Source: CAYGTS01 sp964352905
GTDB lineage: Bacteria; Pseudomonadota; Gammaproteobacteria; JAHCLG01
NCBI GenBank assembly: GCA_964352905.1
Contig: CAYGTS010000039.1
Span: forward strand, 1-18,203
Direction of reading: 5' to 3'
DNA length: 18,203 nt
The translations under genes and the position numbers were made by a program. Below the pieces are notes generated by a model. It did no database searches, had not been told where the DNA came from, and saw only the letters and a program-made list of their open reading frames with translations. This document shows, one piece after another, positions 7,368 through 14,059 of the stretch (within the stretch, counting starts at the first letter, position 1; each line of letters starts with the position of its first letter).

Positions 7368-8795
7368 ATGTCATCATATCAAAATACTGATTTAACTCCC
7401 ATCGCCACACATTGGCGTAATTGGCGCGCTTTAGATTTTATGAGTTTATGGCTGGTGATTGCCAGCTCCTTGCCCAGTTATATGCTTGCCAGTAGTTTAA
7501 TGCTAGATGGCTTTACTTGGTGGCAAGCTTTGCTAATTATCTTTCTTGCCAATTTGTTGCTACTCATTCCTTTGTTGCTTAATAGTGATGCGGGTTTTCG
7601 TTACGGTCTTACGTTTCCACTGTATGTGCGCGTGAGTTTTGGTTTGAGTGGCGCTAAATTACCCAGCTTTTGTCGCGGCTTGGTTGCCGCTATTTGGTTT
7701 GGTTTGCAAGTGTGGCTGGGTGGTTACGCGCTATGGCAATTATGCCAAACTTGGGTGCCAAGCTATTTTTCAGCGCACCGCGATCTGGTTTTTGCCATCG
7801 TGATATTTTGGTTGATTAATATCAGTTTGCTAATGATTAGCATGGAAACATTACGCAAAATATTTACCAAAATTGCGTTACTGTTAGTGCTGATTTGCTT
7901 ACCGTTACTGTGGTGGTTAATTGTTGAAAAAAATTGTTTAACATTTTTGATAGCGCATTTTCAATTTTACCAAAGCCCGCACACTTTTCGCTGGTTATTT
8001 TTGGCAAGCATTAGCACCGTCATGGGTTATTACACACCGCTGTGTTTAAATATTGCTGATTTTAGTCGCTTTGCTAGCAGTAGTAACAGTTATAAAATCG
8101 GTCAAGCGATTGGCTTGCCTTGTGCCATTACCCTCATTGCTTTTTTAGGGTTGCTTTGTTTTGCGCTATTTACGCAAGTATTGCAACAATCCATTTGGAA
8201 TCCCATTATTATTCATTACCACACACAGGATAAATTATTTATCAGTGTGATTATGCTGCTTATTATGTTTGCCACAACCTTTAGCAATATTACCATTAAT
8301 GGGATTGCCGCCGGTTATAGTTTTGCTAATATAAGCCCTAAACATTTAAGTTTTCGGCGTGGTGTGATTGTAGCCGCTTTATTAGCTATGATTTTATTAC
8401 CTTGGAAATTAATTGGTAATCCACAATATTTTTTATTTTCGTGGCTTAATATTAGTTCAGCAATATTAACGCCGATTTTAGGCATTATGTTGTTTGATTA
8501 TTTAATTTTTCGCCAGAGAAAATTATTTCTGAGTGCGCTATTTGATCCTGCTGGTTGTTATGGCTATCACAAAGGGATCAATTGGTGCGCCATCATTGCA
8601 TTTAGTTTAGGCGTGCTGATTAATTTACCTGGCTTTTTAATTGATTTAAGTTATTTTACGCATGTGCGTTTAAGTATGGGGTACTTATTTGCCTTTTCTT
8701 GGCCGATTAGCCTTCTCGCTAGTGGCGTGTTTTATTATCTGCTCATGAAATTTTTTGATCCGTATTTTGGTGGTTTTAATCAAGATATTAGCTAA
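7368..8795 (+). CDS. NCS1-family nucleobase/hydantoin-type cation symporter
   Basis: This is an inner-membrane permease of the nucleobase:cation symporter-1 family (Transp_cyt_pur), whose members import cytosine, uracil, allantoin, hydantoins or related compounds with H+ or Na+. The 475 aa hold about twelve hydrophobic segments. The N-terminal NTDLTP (6-11) matches the conserved N-x-DL-x-P ahead of TM1, and PLYVRVSFGLSGAKLPSFCR followed by GLVAAIWFGLQ is the family core after TM2. The substrate cannot be read from sequence. The ATG at 7368 is supported by the position of NTDLTP, but there is no Shine-Dalgarno sequence: the leader is the end of a dispersed repeat (TAGATAC, then AAAA, then ATG). 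Neighbours give no pathway hint; no nucleobase catabolism gene lies in the window. Confidence 0.88.
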   Translation: MSSYQNTDLTPIATHWRNWRALDFMSLWLVIASSLPSYMLASSLMLDGFTWWQALLIIFLANLLLLIPLLLNSDAGFRYGLTFPLYVRVSFGLSGAKLPSFCRGLVAAIWFGLQVWLGGYALWQLCQTWVPSYFSAHRDLVFAIVIFWLINISLLMISMETLRKIFTKIALLLVLICLPLLWWLIVEKNCLTFLIAHFQFYQSPHTFRWLFLASISTVMGYYTPLCLNIADFSRFASSSNSYKIGQAIGLPCAITLIAFLGLLCFALFTQVLQQSIWNPIIIHYHTQDKLFISVIMLLIMFATTFSNITINGIAAGYSFANISPKHLSFRRGVIVAALLAMILLPWKLIGNPQYFLFSWLNISSAILTPILGIMLFDYLIFRQRKLFLSALFDPAGCYGYHKGINWCAIIAFSLGVLINLPGFLIDLSYFTHVRLSMGYLFAFSWPISLLASGVFYYLLMKFFDPYFGGFNQDIS

Positions 8796-8836
8796 CCTTT
8801 TGTGTATATTTTATGCATAAAAATCAAGGCGCTAAA

Positions 8837-8864
8837 TTGTTTTTGTGCCAATCTCGACTATATT
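8837..8864 (+). promoter_or_regulatory. Candidate promoter of the L,D-transpeptidase gene
   Basis: TTGTTT (8837-8842) and TATATT (8859-8864) have a 16-bp spacer. The leader would be about 28 nt and carries AAGGA at 8886-8890, 8 nt before the chosen ATG. This is a fair but not strong match. Confidence 0.35.
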
Positions 8865-8898
8865 TTTAGTTAGGATGCACAAAAAAAGGATGAGAGCC

Positions 8899-9579
8899 AT
8901 GCGTAATTTAACCCCCTTAATCACCGCTATAAGTCTACTGGTTGCCACAAGCGCGATCGCCTCACCTTACGGCAGTAAAATCTGTAACCAAGATCCGCGC
9001 TTTAAATGTATGAAGGTTGGCGGTAGCGGTTGGAGCGATATTCGTAATAATCGTGAACTTTATGAGATCGTTAAACGCATTAATCGCGTGAATATTGGGT
9101 TATCGGGAACCATTGCCGTACCGCGGAACACCAAGAATATTACCCTCATGGATGTAGCACCATTCCCCAACCGCATGCCAGGTACTATGGAAAATATTTT
9201 AATGATTGATATTGATAAAATGGCTTGGGGGGCCTACGACTTACATGGCAATTTGCAAAAATGGGGCCCGATTGCACCCGGTAAAAGTTGGTGTGCTGAT
9301 GTTCGTTCAAGCTGCCACACTGTGACCGGTAAATTTGCAATATATCGCAAAGTTGGTGCCGGCTGTAAATCCGGTAAATTCCCGATCCCAACCGGTGGTG
9401 CTTCGATGCCATGGTGTTCTTTCTTTCATGGTGGCTATGCTATTCACGCCGGTAAATTACCAGGCCAACCCGATAGTCATGGCTGTGTGCGCTCTTACTA
9501 TGAAGATGCCAAGTGGTTAAGCCAGAATTTTTTGAAAATTGGCACGCTGGTGCATGTGAAACCGTATGATGGGATTTAA
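8899..9579 (+). CDS. Exported L,D-transpeptidase (YkuD domain)
   Basis: The product is a periplasmic enzyme with the L,D-transpeptidase fold, expected to make 3-3 peptidoglycan crosslinks, attach lipoprotein to peptidoglycan, or trim such bonds. The 226-aa precursor starts MRNLTPLITAISLLVATSAI and has an AIA site after residue 21. The catalytic signature is His183 and then SHGCVR with Cys196 as nucleophile. Ahead of it, the mature part is cysteine-rich: pairs around CNQDPRFKC, WCADVRSSCH, GCKSG and MPWCS suggest disulfides. The ATG at 8899 has AAGGA 8 nt upstream; longer starts (GTG 8845, ATG 8890) would spoil the signal peptide or the Shine-Dalgarno spacing. It is a single-gene unit followed by a palindrome. 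Exact subtype is not clear. Confidence 0.9.
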   Translation: MRNLTPLITAISLLVATSAIASPYGSKICNQDPRFKCMKVGGSGWSDIRNNRELYEIVKRINRVNIGLSGTIAVPRNTKNITLMDVAPFPNRMPGTMENILMIDIDKMAWGAYDLHGNLQKWGPIAPGKSWCADVRSSCHTVTGKFAIYRKVGAGCKSGKFPIPTGGASMPWCSFFHGGYAIHAGKLPGQPDSHGCVRSYYEDAKWLSQNFLKIGTLVHVKPYDGI

Positions 9580-9581
9580 AA

Positions 9582-9632
9582 TTGCCAGTGACTCTACAAT
9601 AGGTTACACTTTATGTAACTTAATGTAGAGTC
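9582..9632 (+). promoter_or_regulatory. abiE promoter with overlapping 43-bp near-palindrome (probable AbiEi operator)
   Basis: A promoter of TTGCCA (9582-9587), 17-bp spacer and TACACT (9605-9610) precedes the AbiEi ATG by about 32 nt. A near-palindrome spans 9590-9632: GACTCTACA pairs with TGTAGAGTC at the ends, and GTTACA (9603-9608) with TGTAAC (9614-9619) inside. It covers the spacer, -10 and start site. AbiEi antitoxins are known to bind inverted repeats in front of their own operon and repress it. The palindrome followed by TTTCGTTTT could also terminate the upstream L,D-transpeptidase transcript. Confidence 0.65.
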
Positions 9633-9641
9633 TTTCGTTTT

Positions 9642-10184
9642 ATGCAACCGATACAACGTTTAAGAAAATGGCTAACCCAGCATGCCGAGCATTATCTGTT
9701 TACAACAAACGATTTGCGCTCACTTTTTCAAGACTTATCAGATAATGCTTTTAAAACCTTACTCAGCAGAGCCGTTTGCTCATCACTGATTGAACGCCTT
9801 TGTCGTGGTTTATATCTGTATAAACCGGCCATGCCGCATGATGGTTTATTATTATTTCATGCTGCAGCACGCTTACGTGCTAATGCGTTTAATTACATCA
9901 GTCTTGAAACAGTGTTAAGTGATGTTGGAATTATTTCACAAATTCCTATGAATTGGATTTCTATTATGTCTTCGGGTAGAAGCTATCATTCGGTATTACG
10001 TGATTTTGGCACTATTGAATTTATTCATACTAACCAAAAACCCACCGTGCTTGCAAAACAATTGATCTATGATTATGAACGTGGTTTGTGGCGCGCTAAT
10101 GTTGCTTTAGCGTTAAATGACATGAAAGCAACACATCGCAATTGTGATTTAATTAATTGGGATATTGTTAATGAATTTATTTGA
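9642..10184 (+). CDS. AbiEi-family antitoxin (type IV toxin-antitoxin)
   Basis: This is the antitoxin and autorepressor of an AbiE pair. The 180-aa chain has an N-terminal winged-helix segment (about 8-60; LFTTNDLRSLF, then FKTLLSRAVCSSLIERLCRG, then LYLY) and a C-terminal domain with the family phrase ISLETVLSDVGIISQIP (about 92-108) and IEFIHTNQKP. AbiEi proteins are usually near 180-200 aa. The gene overlaps the toxin gene by 14 nt, the usual AbiE arrangement. The 43-bp palindrome just upstream fits as its operator. A GTAGAG segment 10-15 nt before the ATG is the only Shine-Dalgarno-like sequence. In known systems AbiE gives abortive phage infection or stabilises DNA; which applies here is unknown. 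Confidence 0.85.
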   Translation: MQPIQRLRKWLTQHAEHYLFTTNDLRSLFQDLSDNAFKTLLSRAVCSSLIERLCRGLYLYKPAMPHDGLLLFHAAARLRANAFNYISLETVLSDVGIISQIPMNWISIMSSGRSYHSVLRDFGTIEFIHTNQKPTVLAKQLIYDYERGLWRANVALALNDMKATHRNCDLINWDIVNEFI

Positions 10185-11037
10185 TCAGCTTGTTGCAGCT
10201 GCATTGCAGAATAATCCAAATTTAGCAAATTTAAGAATTGTGGTTGAGAAAGAATTATTACACCATGATATTTTAAGGATCTTAAGCCAGCATAATTTAT
10301 TAAAGTCACTCACCTTTATTGGTGGTACATGTCTTAGGGCTTGTTATGGAAATGTTCGTTTAAGTGAAGATTTAGATTTTACTGGCGGGAAAGCCTTTTC
10401 CCACACACAGTTGGCTGAACTTAAAACTTTATTAATTAATAATCTGTATGAAAAATATGGTTTAGAAGTTAATGTGAGCGAGCCAGTGAAAGATATAAAA
10501 AATGTTGATACCTGGAAAATCAAGATTGAAACACGACCTGAACATAAACATGTGCCCGCACAACGTATCAATATCGATATTTGTCGAATAGACTCCTACG
10601 AAAAACAACCTATATTATTACTTAACCCCTATGGTGTTGATATGGGTACTCATGGCTTAATCATTCAAGCTCAAAGTCGCGAAGAAATTTACACTGATAA
10701 ATTATTGGCTTTTGCCTTACGTCCTAATCGACTGAAGCATCGCGACTTATGGGATATACTCTGGTTACATCAGCAAGGTATTAAACCCAATTTAGTGTTT
10801 ATTGCAAACAAGCTACAAGATCGTGATATTGGCCTAAACGAGTTTCTAACCCAATTTCAACAACGCCAAGCATTATTGGCCAATGAACAACGGCTAGCGC
10901 TTGAATTTGAGCATGAAATGCAGCGATTTTTACCACTACAAATCATACAACAAACATTAAAGCAAAAAAACTTTTGGGCCGTTATTGTGTATTTAACCGC
11001 TGATTTGCTAAAGCAACTCGAGGCTTATTATCGTTAG
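10171..11037 (+). CDS. AbiEii/AbiGii-family nucleotidyltransferase toxin
   Basis: This is the toxin partner, a DNA polymerase beta-like nucleotidyltransferase. Motif I is FIGGTCLRACYG (49-60), followed by RLSEDLDFTGG with catalytic acids Asp67 and Asp69. A third acid lies in RINIDICRI. The motif EEIYTDKLLAFALRPNRLKH with the following RDLWD carries the conserved Lys and Asp. The chain is 288 aa and intact, so the toxin is probably active. The ATG at 10171 lies inside the antitoxin's last codons, which points to translational coupling; a TTG two codons earlier is less likely. Related enzymes add nucleotides to tRNA or other RNAs in some families; the target here is not known. Confidence 0.88.
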   Translation: MNLFDQLVAAALQNNPNLANLRIVVEKELLHHDILRILSQHNLLKSLTFIGGTCLRACYGNVRLSEDLDFTGGKAFSHTQLAELKTLLINNLYEKYGLEVNVSEPVKDIKNVDTWKIKIETRPEHKHVPAQRINIDICRIDSYEKQPILLLNPYGVDMGTHGLIIQAQSREEIYTDKLLAFALRPNRLKHRDLWDILWLHQQGIKPNLVFIANKLQDRDIGLNEFLTQFQQRQALLANEQRLALEFEHEMQRFLPLQIIQQTLKQKNFWAVIVYLTADLLKQLEAYYR

Positions 11038-11102
11038 AACTATTGCACCCATTACGCTAGCTGATTACAATCAACCTTTAAATTTCATGATGAGATGATC
11101 CC

Positions 11103-11285
11103 ATGCCGAAACAAGATAAACAGTATGTAAGCGATGCCGATAAATTTTTAGAGGCATTCGATCGTGAGCACCCCGAAAAATCTGCCTCACAACAAGCTGA
11201 AATTAAAAAATTCAAACGCTTGAATAAATTACGCGATCATCAAGATGAGAATGAAACGAACGATCAGATTTGGCAGGATTTTTAG
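11103..11285 (+). CDS. Small charged protein, 60 aa, unrecognised
   Basis: The product is hydrophilic: a YVSDADKFLEAFDREHPEKS start, then a basic Lys-rich helix (KKFKRLNKLRD) and an acidic tail ending in WQDF. There is no signal peptide or membrane segment. The wording SASQQAEI with KL RD following resembles small conserved hypothetical proteins of Legionella and Coxiella as I remember them; I cannot name the family with certainty. A weak GATGAGATG precedes the ATG. It follows the AbiE toxin by 65 nt and its stop codon is 6 nt from the stop of the convergent phosphate transporter gene. Composition and context make it a likely real gene, perhaps not part of the toxin-antitoxin unit. Confidence 0.7.
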   Translation: MPKQDKQYVSDADKFLEAFDREHPEKSASQQAEIKKFKRLNKLRDHQDENETNDQIWQDF

Positions 11286-11291
11286 GACCTA

Positions 11292-12542
11292 TTATACCCA
11301 TTGCAATAAATAAAAGAAAGCAATCGCCAGCAGTGATGCCACGGGTAAAGTAACCACCCAAGATAATAAAATATTGCGAATAACCCGTAAGTTAAGTGCG
11401 CCAATCCCGCGCGCCAACCCCACACCAAACACAGCACCCACTAAAGTTTGCGTGGCGGAAACGGGAATGCCGGTACTGGTAGAGACAATCACGGTAGAAG
11501 CAGCCGCAATGGTTGCTGCAAATGCGCGTGATGGCGTGAGCGCGGTGATACCATGGCCAACGGTTTCAATGACTTTTCTACCATACATGACTAAGCCTAA
11601 AACCACACCGGTGCAACCTAAAAAGATCACCCAATTTTGTAATGATCCCACATCTGATAATTGTTGGCCATGCACGACCATAGTCACCACAGCAATCACT
11701 GGCCCCATAGCTATAGCCACATCATTTGAACCATGCGCAAAGACCATCGCGCATGCAGTAAAGCCCATAAGTACTGCAAAAATTTTTTCGACATAAATAA
11801 ATTGCAAACGGGTTTTGCTTTTATCTTTGCCTATTTTGATTTTTTTGGTAATTAAATACCCGATGAGAACCATTAAAAAGCCACTGGCGATTTCAATTAA
11901 AATTTTGCTGGGCAAAGCCAACTCAATATTAAAATGTCTTAAGCCTTTAATTAAAATCATGATCGATAGCACAATACCAACCATGAAAAAATAGTACGGC
12001 GCGTATTTTAATACCGCTTGATCGGGATCTTTTCTGATCAGGATAAAACGCTGAATACTGATAAATAAGAAATAACCAACGATCCCCGCAATGAGTGGCG
12101 AACTTACCCAGCTAATGGCAATGTAAGTGACTTTTTGCCAATGCACCGCGTGTGAGCCCAGTACGATTAAACCAAAACCAACTAACGATCCCACAATGGC
12201 GTTGGTGATAGAAACCGGTAAACCATAATAGCTTGCAGTTAACATCCAGGTAGTACCAGCCATGAGTACGGCTAACATGCCATAAACAAAATAATGCGGG
12301 TGCACTGTTAAAATCGTGCTATCAAGATTAATAATGCCGCTGCGAATAGTTTGCGTGACATGCTCACCACCGAAAAAAGCACCGGCAAATTCAAATACCA
12401 CAGCAATGAAAATCGCTTGCCTAACACTCACGGCTTTAGATCCCATGGTGGTGCTCATGATGTTGGCTAAATCATTGGCGCCAACGCCCCACGTCATGAA
12501 TAAGCCTAATAAACAAGCAGCAAAGATGTATACAATATACAA
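11292..12542 (-). CDS. pit: PiT-family inorganic phosphate transporter
   Basis: This is an inner-membrane low-affinity phosphate (or metal-phosphate) symporter of the PHO4/PiT family. Its 416 aa have about ten hydrophobic segments and the family's two inverted signature motifs: GANDLAN at 21-27 followed by TTMGSKAVS, and HGSNDVA at 270-276 followed by IAMGP. The start is a TTG (12542-12540) with a strong GAGGA Shine-Dalgarno 7 nt upstream; the first ATG in frame is inside TM1 at residue 16 and would break that helix. The gene lies 31 nt after the DUF47 gene and is almost certainly co-transcribed with it, as in the orfA-pit operon of Sinorhizobium. Confidence 0.93.
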   Translation of the reverse strand: MYIVYIFAACLLGLFMTWGVGANDLANIMSTTMGSKAVSVRQAIFIAVVFEFAGAFFGGEHVTQTIRSGIINLDSTILTVHPHYFVYGMLAVLMAGTTWMLTASYYGLPVSITNAIVGSLVGFGLIVLGSHAVHWQKVTYIAISWVSSPLIAGIVGYFLFISIQRFILIRKDPDQAVLKYAPYYFFMVGIVLSIMILIKGLRHFNIELALPSKILIEIASGFLMVLIGYLITKKIKIGKDKSKTRLQFIYVEKIFAVLMGFTACAMVFAHGSNDVAIAMGPVIAVVTMVVHGQQLSDVGSLQNWVIFLGCTGVVLGLVMYGRKVIETVGHGITALTPSRAFAATIAAASTVIVSTSTGIPVSATQTLVGAVFGVGLARGIGALNLRVIRNILLSWVVTLPVASLLAIAFFYLLQWV

Positions 12543-12573
12543 TAGTTTTTCCTCAATATAATCCTAAAAAATC

Positions 12574-13248
12574 TTATCGTGCTAGTAACAACAACAATTG
12601 GCCCCCCACATTTTCAGCACGATCGGCTAGATCACCGGTCCAATCGATGACTTTATATAAAAACATGACATCTACTGCTGGAATATCTTTTTCAATTTTA
12701 TACAGTGCTTGGCGGATGTCGATTTGCATGTTATCTGTGTCATGTTCAATCGAATCTAATTCATGGATCATGTCTTCTACAATGGTCACTTCATTGCCGC
12801 GAAAGCCGGTTTCAAGTAATTCATCTAATTCGTGGATCGCTTTGTTGGCTTGTGCTGCAGCATCAATGCAACGCTGTAAAAATGCTTGGTAAGGTTGTTT
12901 AATCGATTCTGGAAATTGCATTTTACGCCCATAAATGATGCCAGCAATATCTTTGGCACGATTAGCAATGCGATCTTGCATGGTTAAAATTTCCAGTAAA
13001 TCGGTGCGCGGGATCGGCATAAACAAACCTTTCGGTAAATGCAAGCGCAAATCTTTTTTCATATCATCAGCGGCTTGTTCCATATCGGCAATTTCATCGC
13101 GAATTTCATGCGCATGATCCCAATCACTTGCGTATACCGCATCGATATACGTTAATAAGGTTTTAGCGCATTGATAGGCTTTTTGCATGTGTTTTTGTAA
13201 CGGGCGGATCGGTGAACGACCAAACATTTTGAAAATTGGCGAAAGCAT
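12574..13248 (-). CDS. PhoU-like DUF47 protein (Pit accessory)
   Basis: This cytoplasmic all-helical protein of the DUF47/TIGR00153 family is distantly related to PhoU. In other bacteria it is encoded beside pit genes and modulates phosphate transport. The 224 aa match the family size. Visible marks are IRDEIADMEQAADDMKKDL, FMPIPRTDLLEILTMQDRIA and the C-terminal WTGDLADRAENVGGQ. Acidic/His positions such as ExxAD and DLADRAE resemble PhoU metal-binding helices. The ATG at 13248 has AAGGA 7 nt upstream; the TTG two codons earlier is less likely. It is the first gene of the pit operon and diverges from the CYTH gene. Confidence 0.9.
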   Translation of the reverse strand: MLSPIFKMFGRSPIRPLQKHMQKAYQCAKTLLTYIDAVYASDWDHAHEIRDEIADMEQAADDMKKDLRLHLPKGLFMPIPRTDLLEILTMQDRIANRAKDIAGIIYGRKMQFPESIKQPYQAFLQRCIDAAAQANKAIHELDELLETGFRGNEVTIVEDMIHELDSIEHDTDNMQIDIRQALYKIEKDIPAVDVMFLYKVIDWTGDLADRAENVGGQLLLLLAR

Positions 13249-13263
13249 GGTCAAATCCTTGCA

Positions 13264-13316
13264 TTGTCATACTGAGTAGGGAAAGCTATAATAGCGTAAA
13301 ACATGAGGAAGTTGAA
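13264..13316. promoter_or_regulatory. Bidirectional promoter with a shared symmetric -10
   Basis: On the plus strand TTGTCA (13264-13269), 17 bp and TATAAT (13287-13292) face the CYTH gene. On the minus strand TTCAAC (13316-13311), 17 bp and TATTAT (13293-13288) face the DUF47-pit operon. Both -10 hexamers sit in one palindrome, GCTATAATAGC (13285-13295). The plus promoter is a near-consensus match and the minus one has a weaker -35. Confidence 0.6.
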
Positions 13317-13322
13317 CGCATA

Positions 13323-13943
13323 ATGCATATTGAAATCGAAATAAAATTAGCCATTGCTGAAAATGACATTGAAAAATTTAAACAAATTCCACTGCTAATG
13401 GCTGTCGCTGCCACTGCTGAAACTCAACACTTAGTCACCGAATATTACGATACACCGAAACAAGACTTACGCCACCGCGGTTACGTCTTGCGCATTCGCA
13501 ATCAAGACGGGCAGTTTATTCAAACAGTTAAAACCACCCATGCGGCTGATGAGGGTTTTCATGAACGCATAGAATGGGACTTACCGATTGCTAATAACCA
13601 ACCGGATTTTAGCACGTTCCCTGATGATGATTTACGCCAAGAATTGTTACAGGGCAATATAGGCAAACAAATTAAGCCCATATTCATTACGGATTTAATG
13701 CGCACCAATTGGCTTGTCGCGTTTGGCCAGTCACCGCAATTATTAGTATCACTGGATCTAGGTTACACCAAAGCTGCGCACCTTAAAAAACGCATTTGCG
13801 AAGTTGAACTAGAAATAGTGAATGGCAACAAGCCCGATTTGGCGCAACTAGCAGTCACTTTGGCTGAATACGTACCTCTCACCCATCAAGAGATTTCCAA
13901 AGCCGCACGTGGGTATCAAATTGTAGCTGAGTTAGCAGGTTAA
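13323..13943 (+). CDS. CYTH-domain protein, probable inorganic triphosphatase
   Basis: CYTH proteins form an eight-stranded tunnel that binds triphosphate substrates with metal ions; bacterial stand-alone members and YgiF hydrolyse inorganic tripolyphosphate, while a few make cAMP or thiamine triphosphate products. The defining ExExK is at Glu4-Glu6-Lys8 in HIEIEIKLAI. Further conserved positions are YYDTPKQDLRHRGYVLRIR, then QTVKT, HERIEWDLP, and CEVELEI in the second half. At 206 aa it is a CYTH domain without the C-terminal CHAD domain of YgiF. I chose the ATG at 13323 so that ExExK is at the N-terminus; GAGGAA lies about 12 nt upstream. An ATG at 13236 would overlap the divergent gene. 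Its position opposite a phosphate uptake operon fits a phosphate-related role. Confidence 0.88.
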   Translation: MHIEIEIKLAIAENDIEKFKQIPLLMAVAATAETQHLVTEYYDTPKQDLRHRGYVLRIRNQDGQFIQTVKTTHAADEGFHERIEWDLPIANNQPDFSTFPDDDLRQELLQGNIGKQIKPIFITDLMRTNWLVAFGQSPQLLVSLDLGYTKAAHLKKRICEVELEIVNGNKPDLAQLAVTLAEYVPLTHQEISKAARGYQIVAELAG

Positions 13944-14059
13944 TCCACCAAACTAACCATAGTATTTATCTATCGTAATGATAAAAACAATCAATTTTAA
14001 TTATTGCTGGTAAGGCATTACAGTACCGCTATGTTTAATATTTAACAAAGAGGTGCAAC

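Noticed and set aside
11374..11796. A 140-aa open frame on the plus strand inside the phosphate transporter gene
   Set aside because: It is antisense to a clear PiT coding sequence, its translation is Pro/Thr/Ala-rich as expected for a shadow frame, and it has no Shine-Dalgarno or family resemblance.
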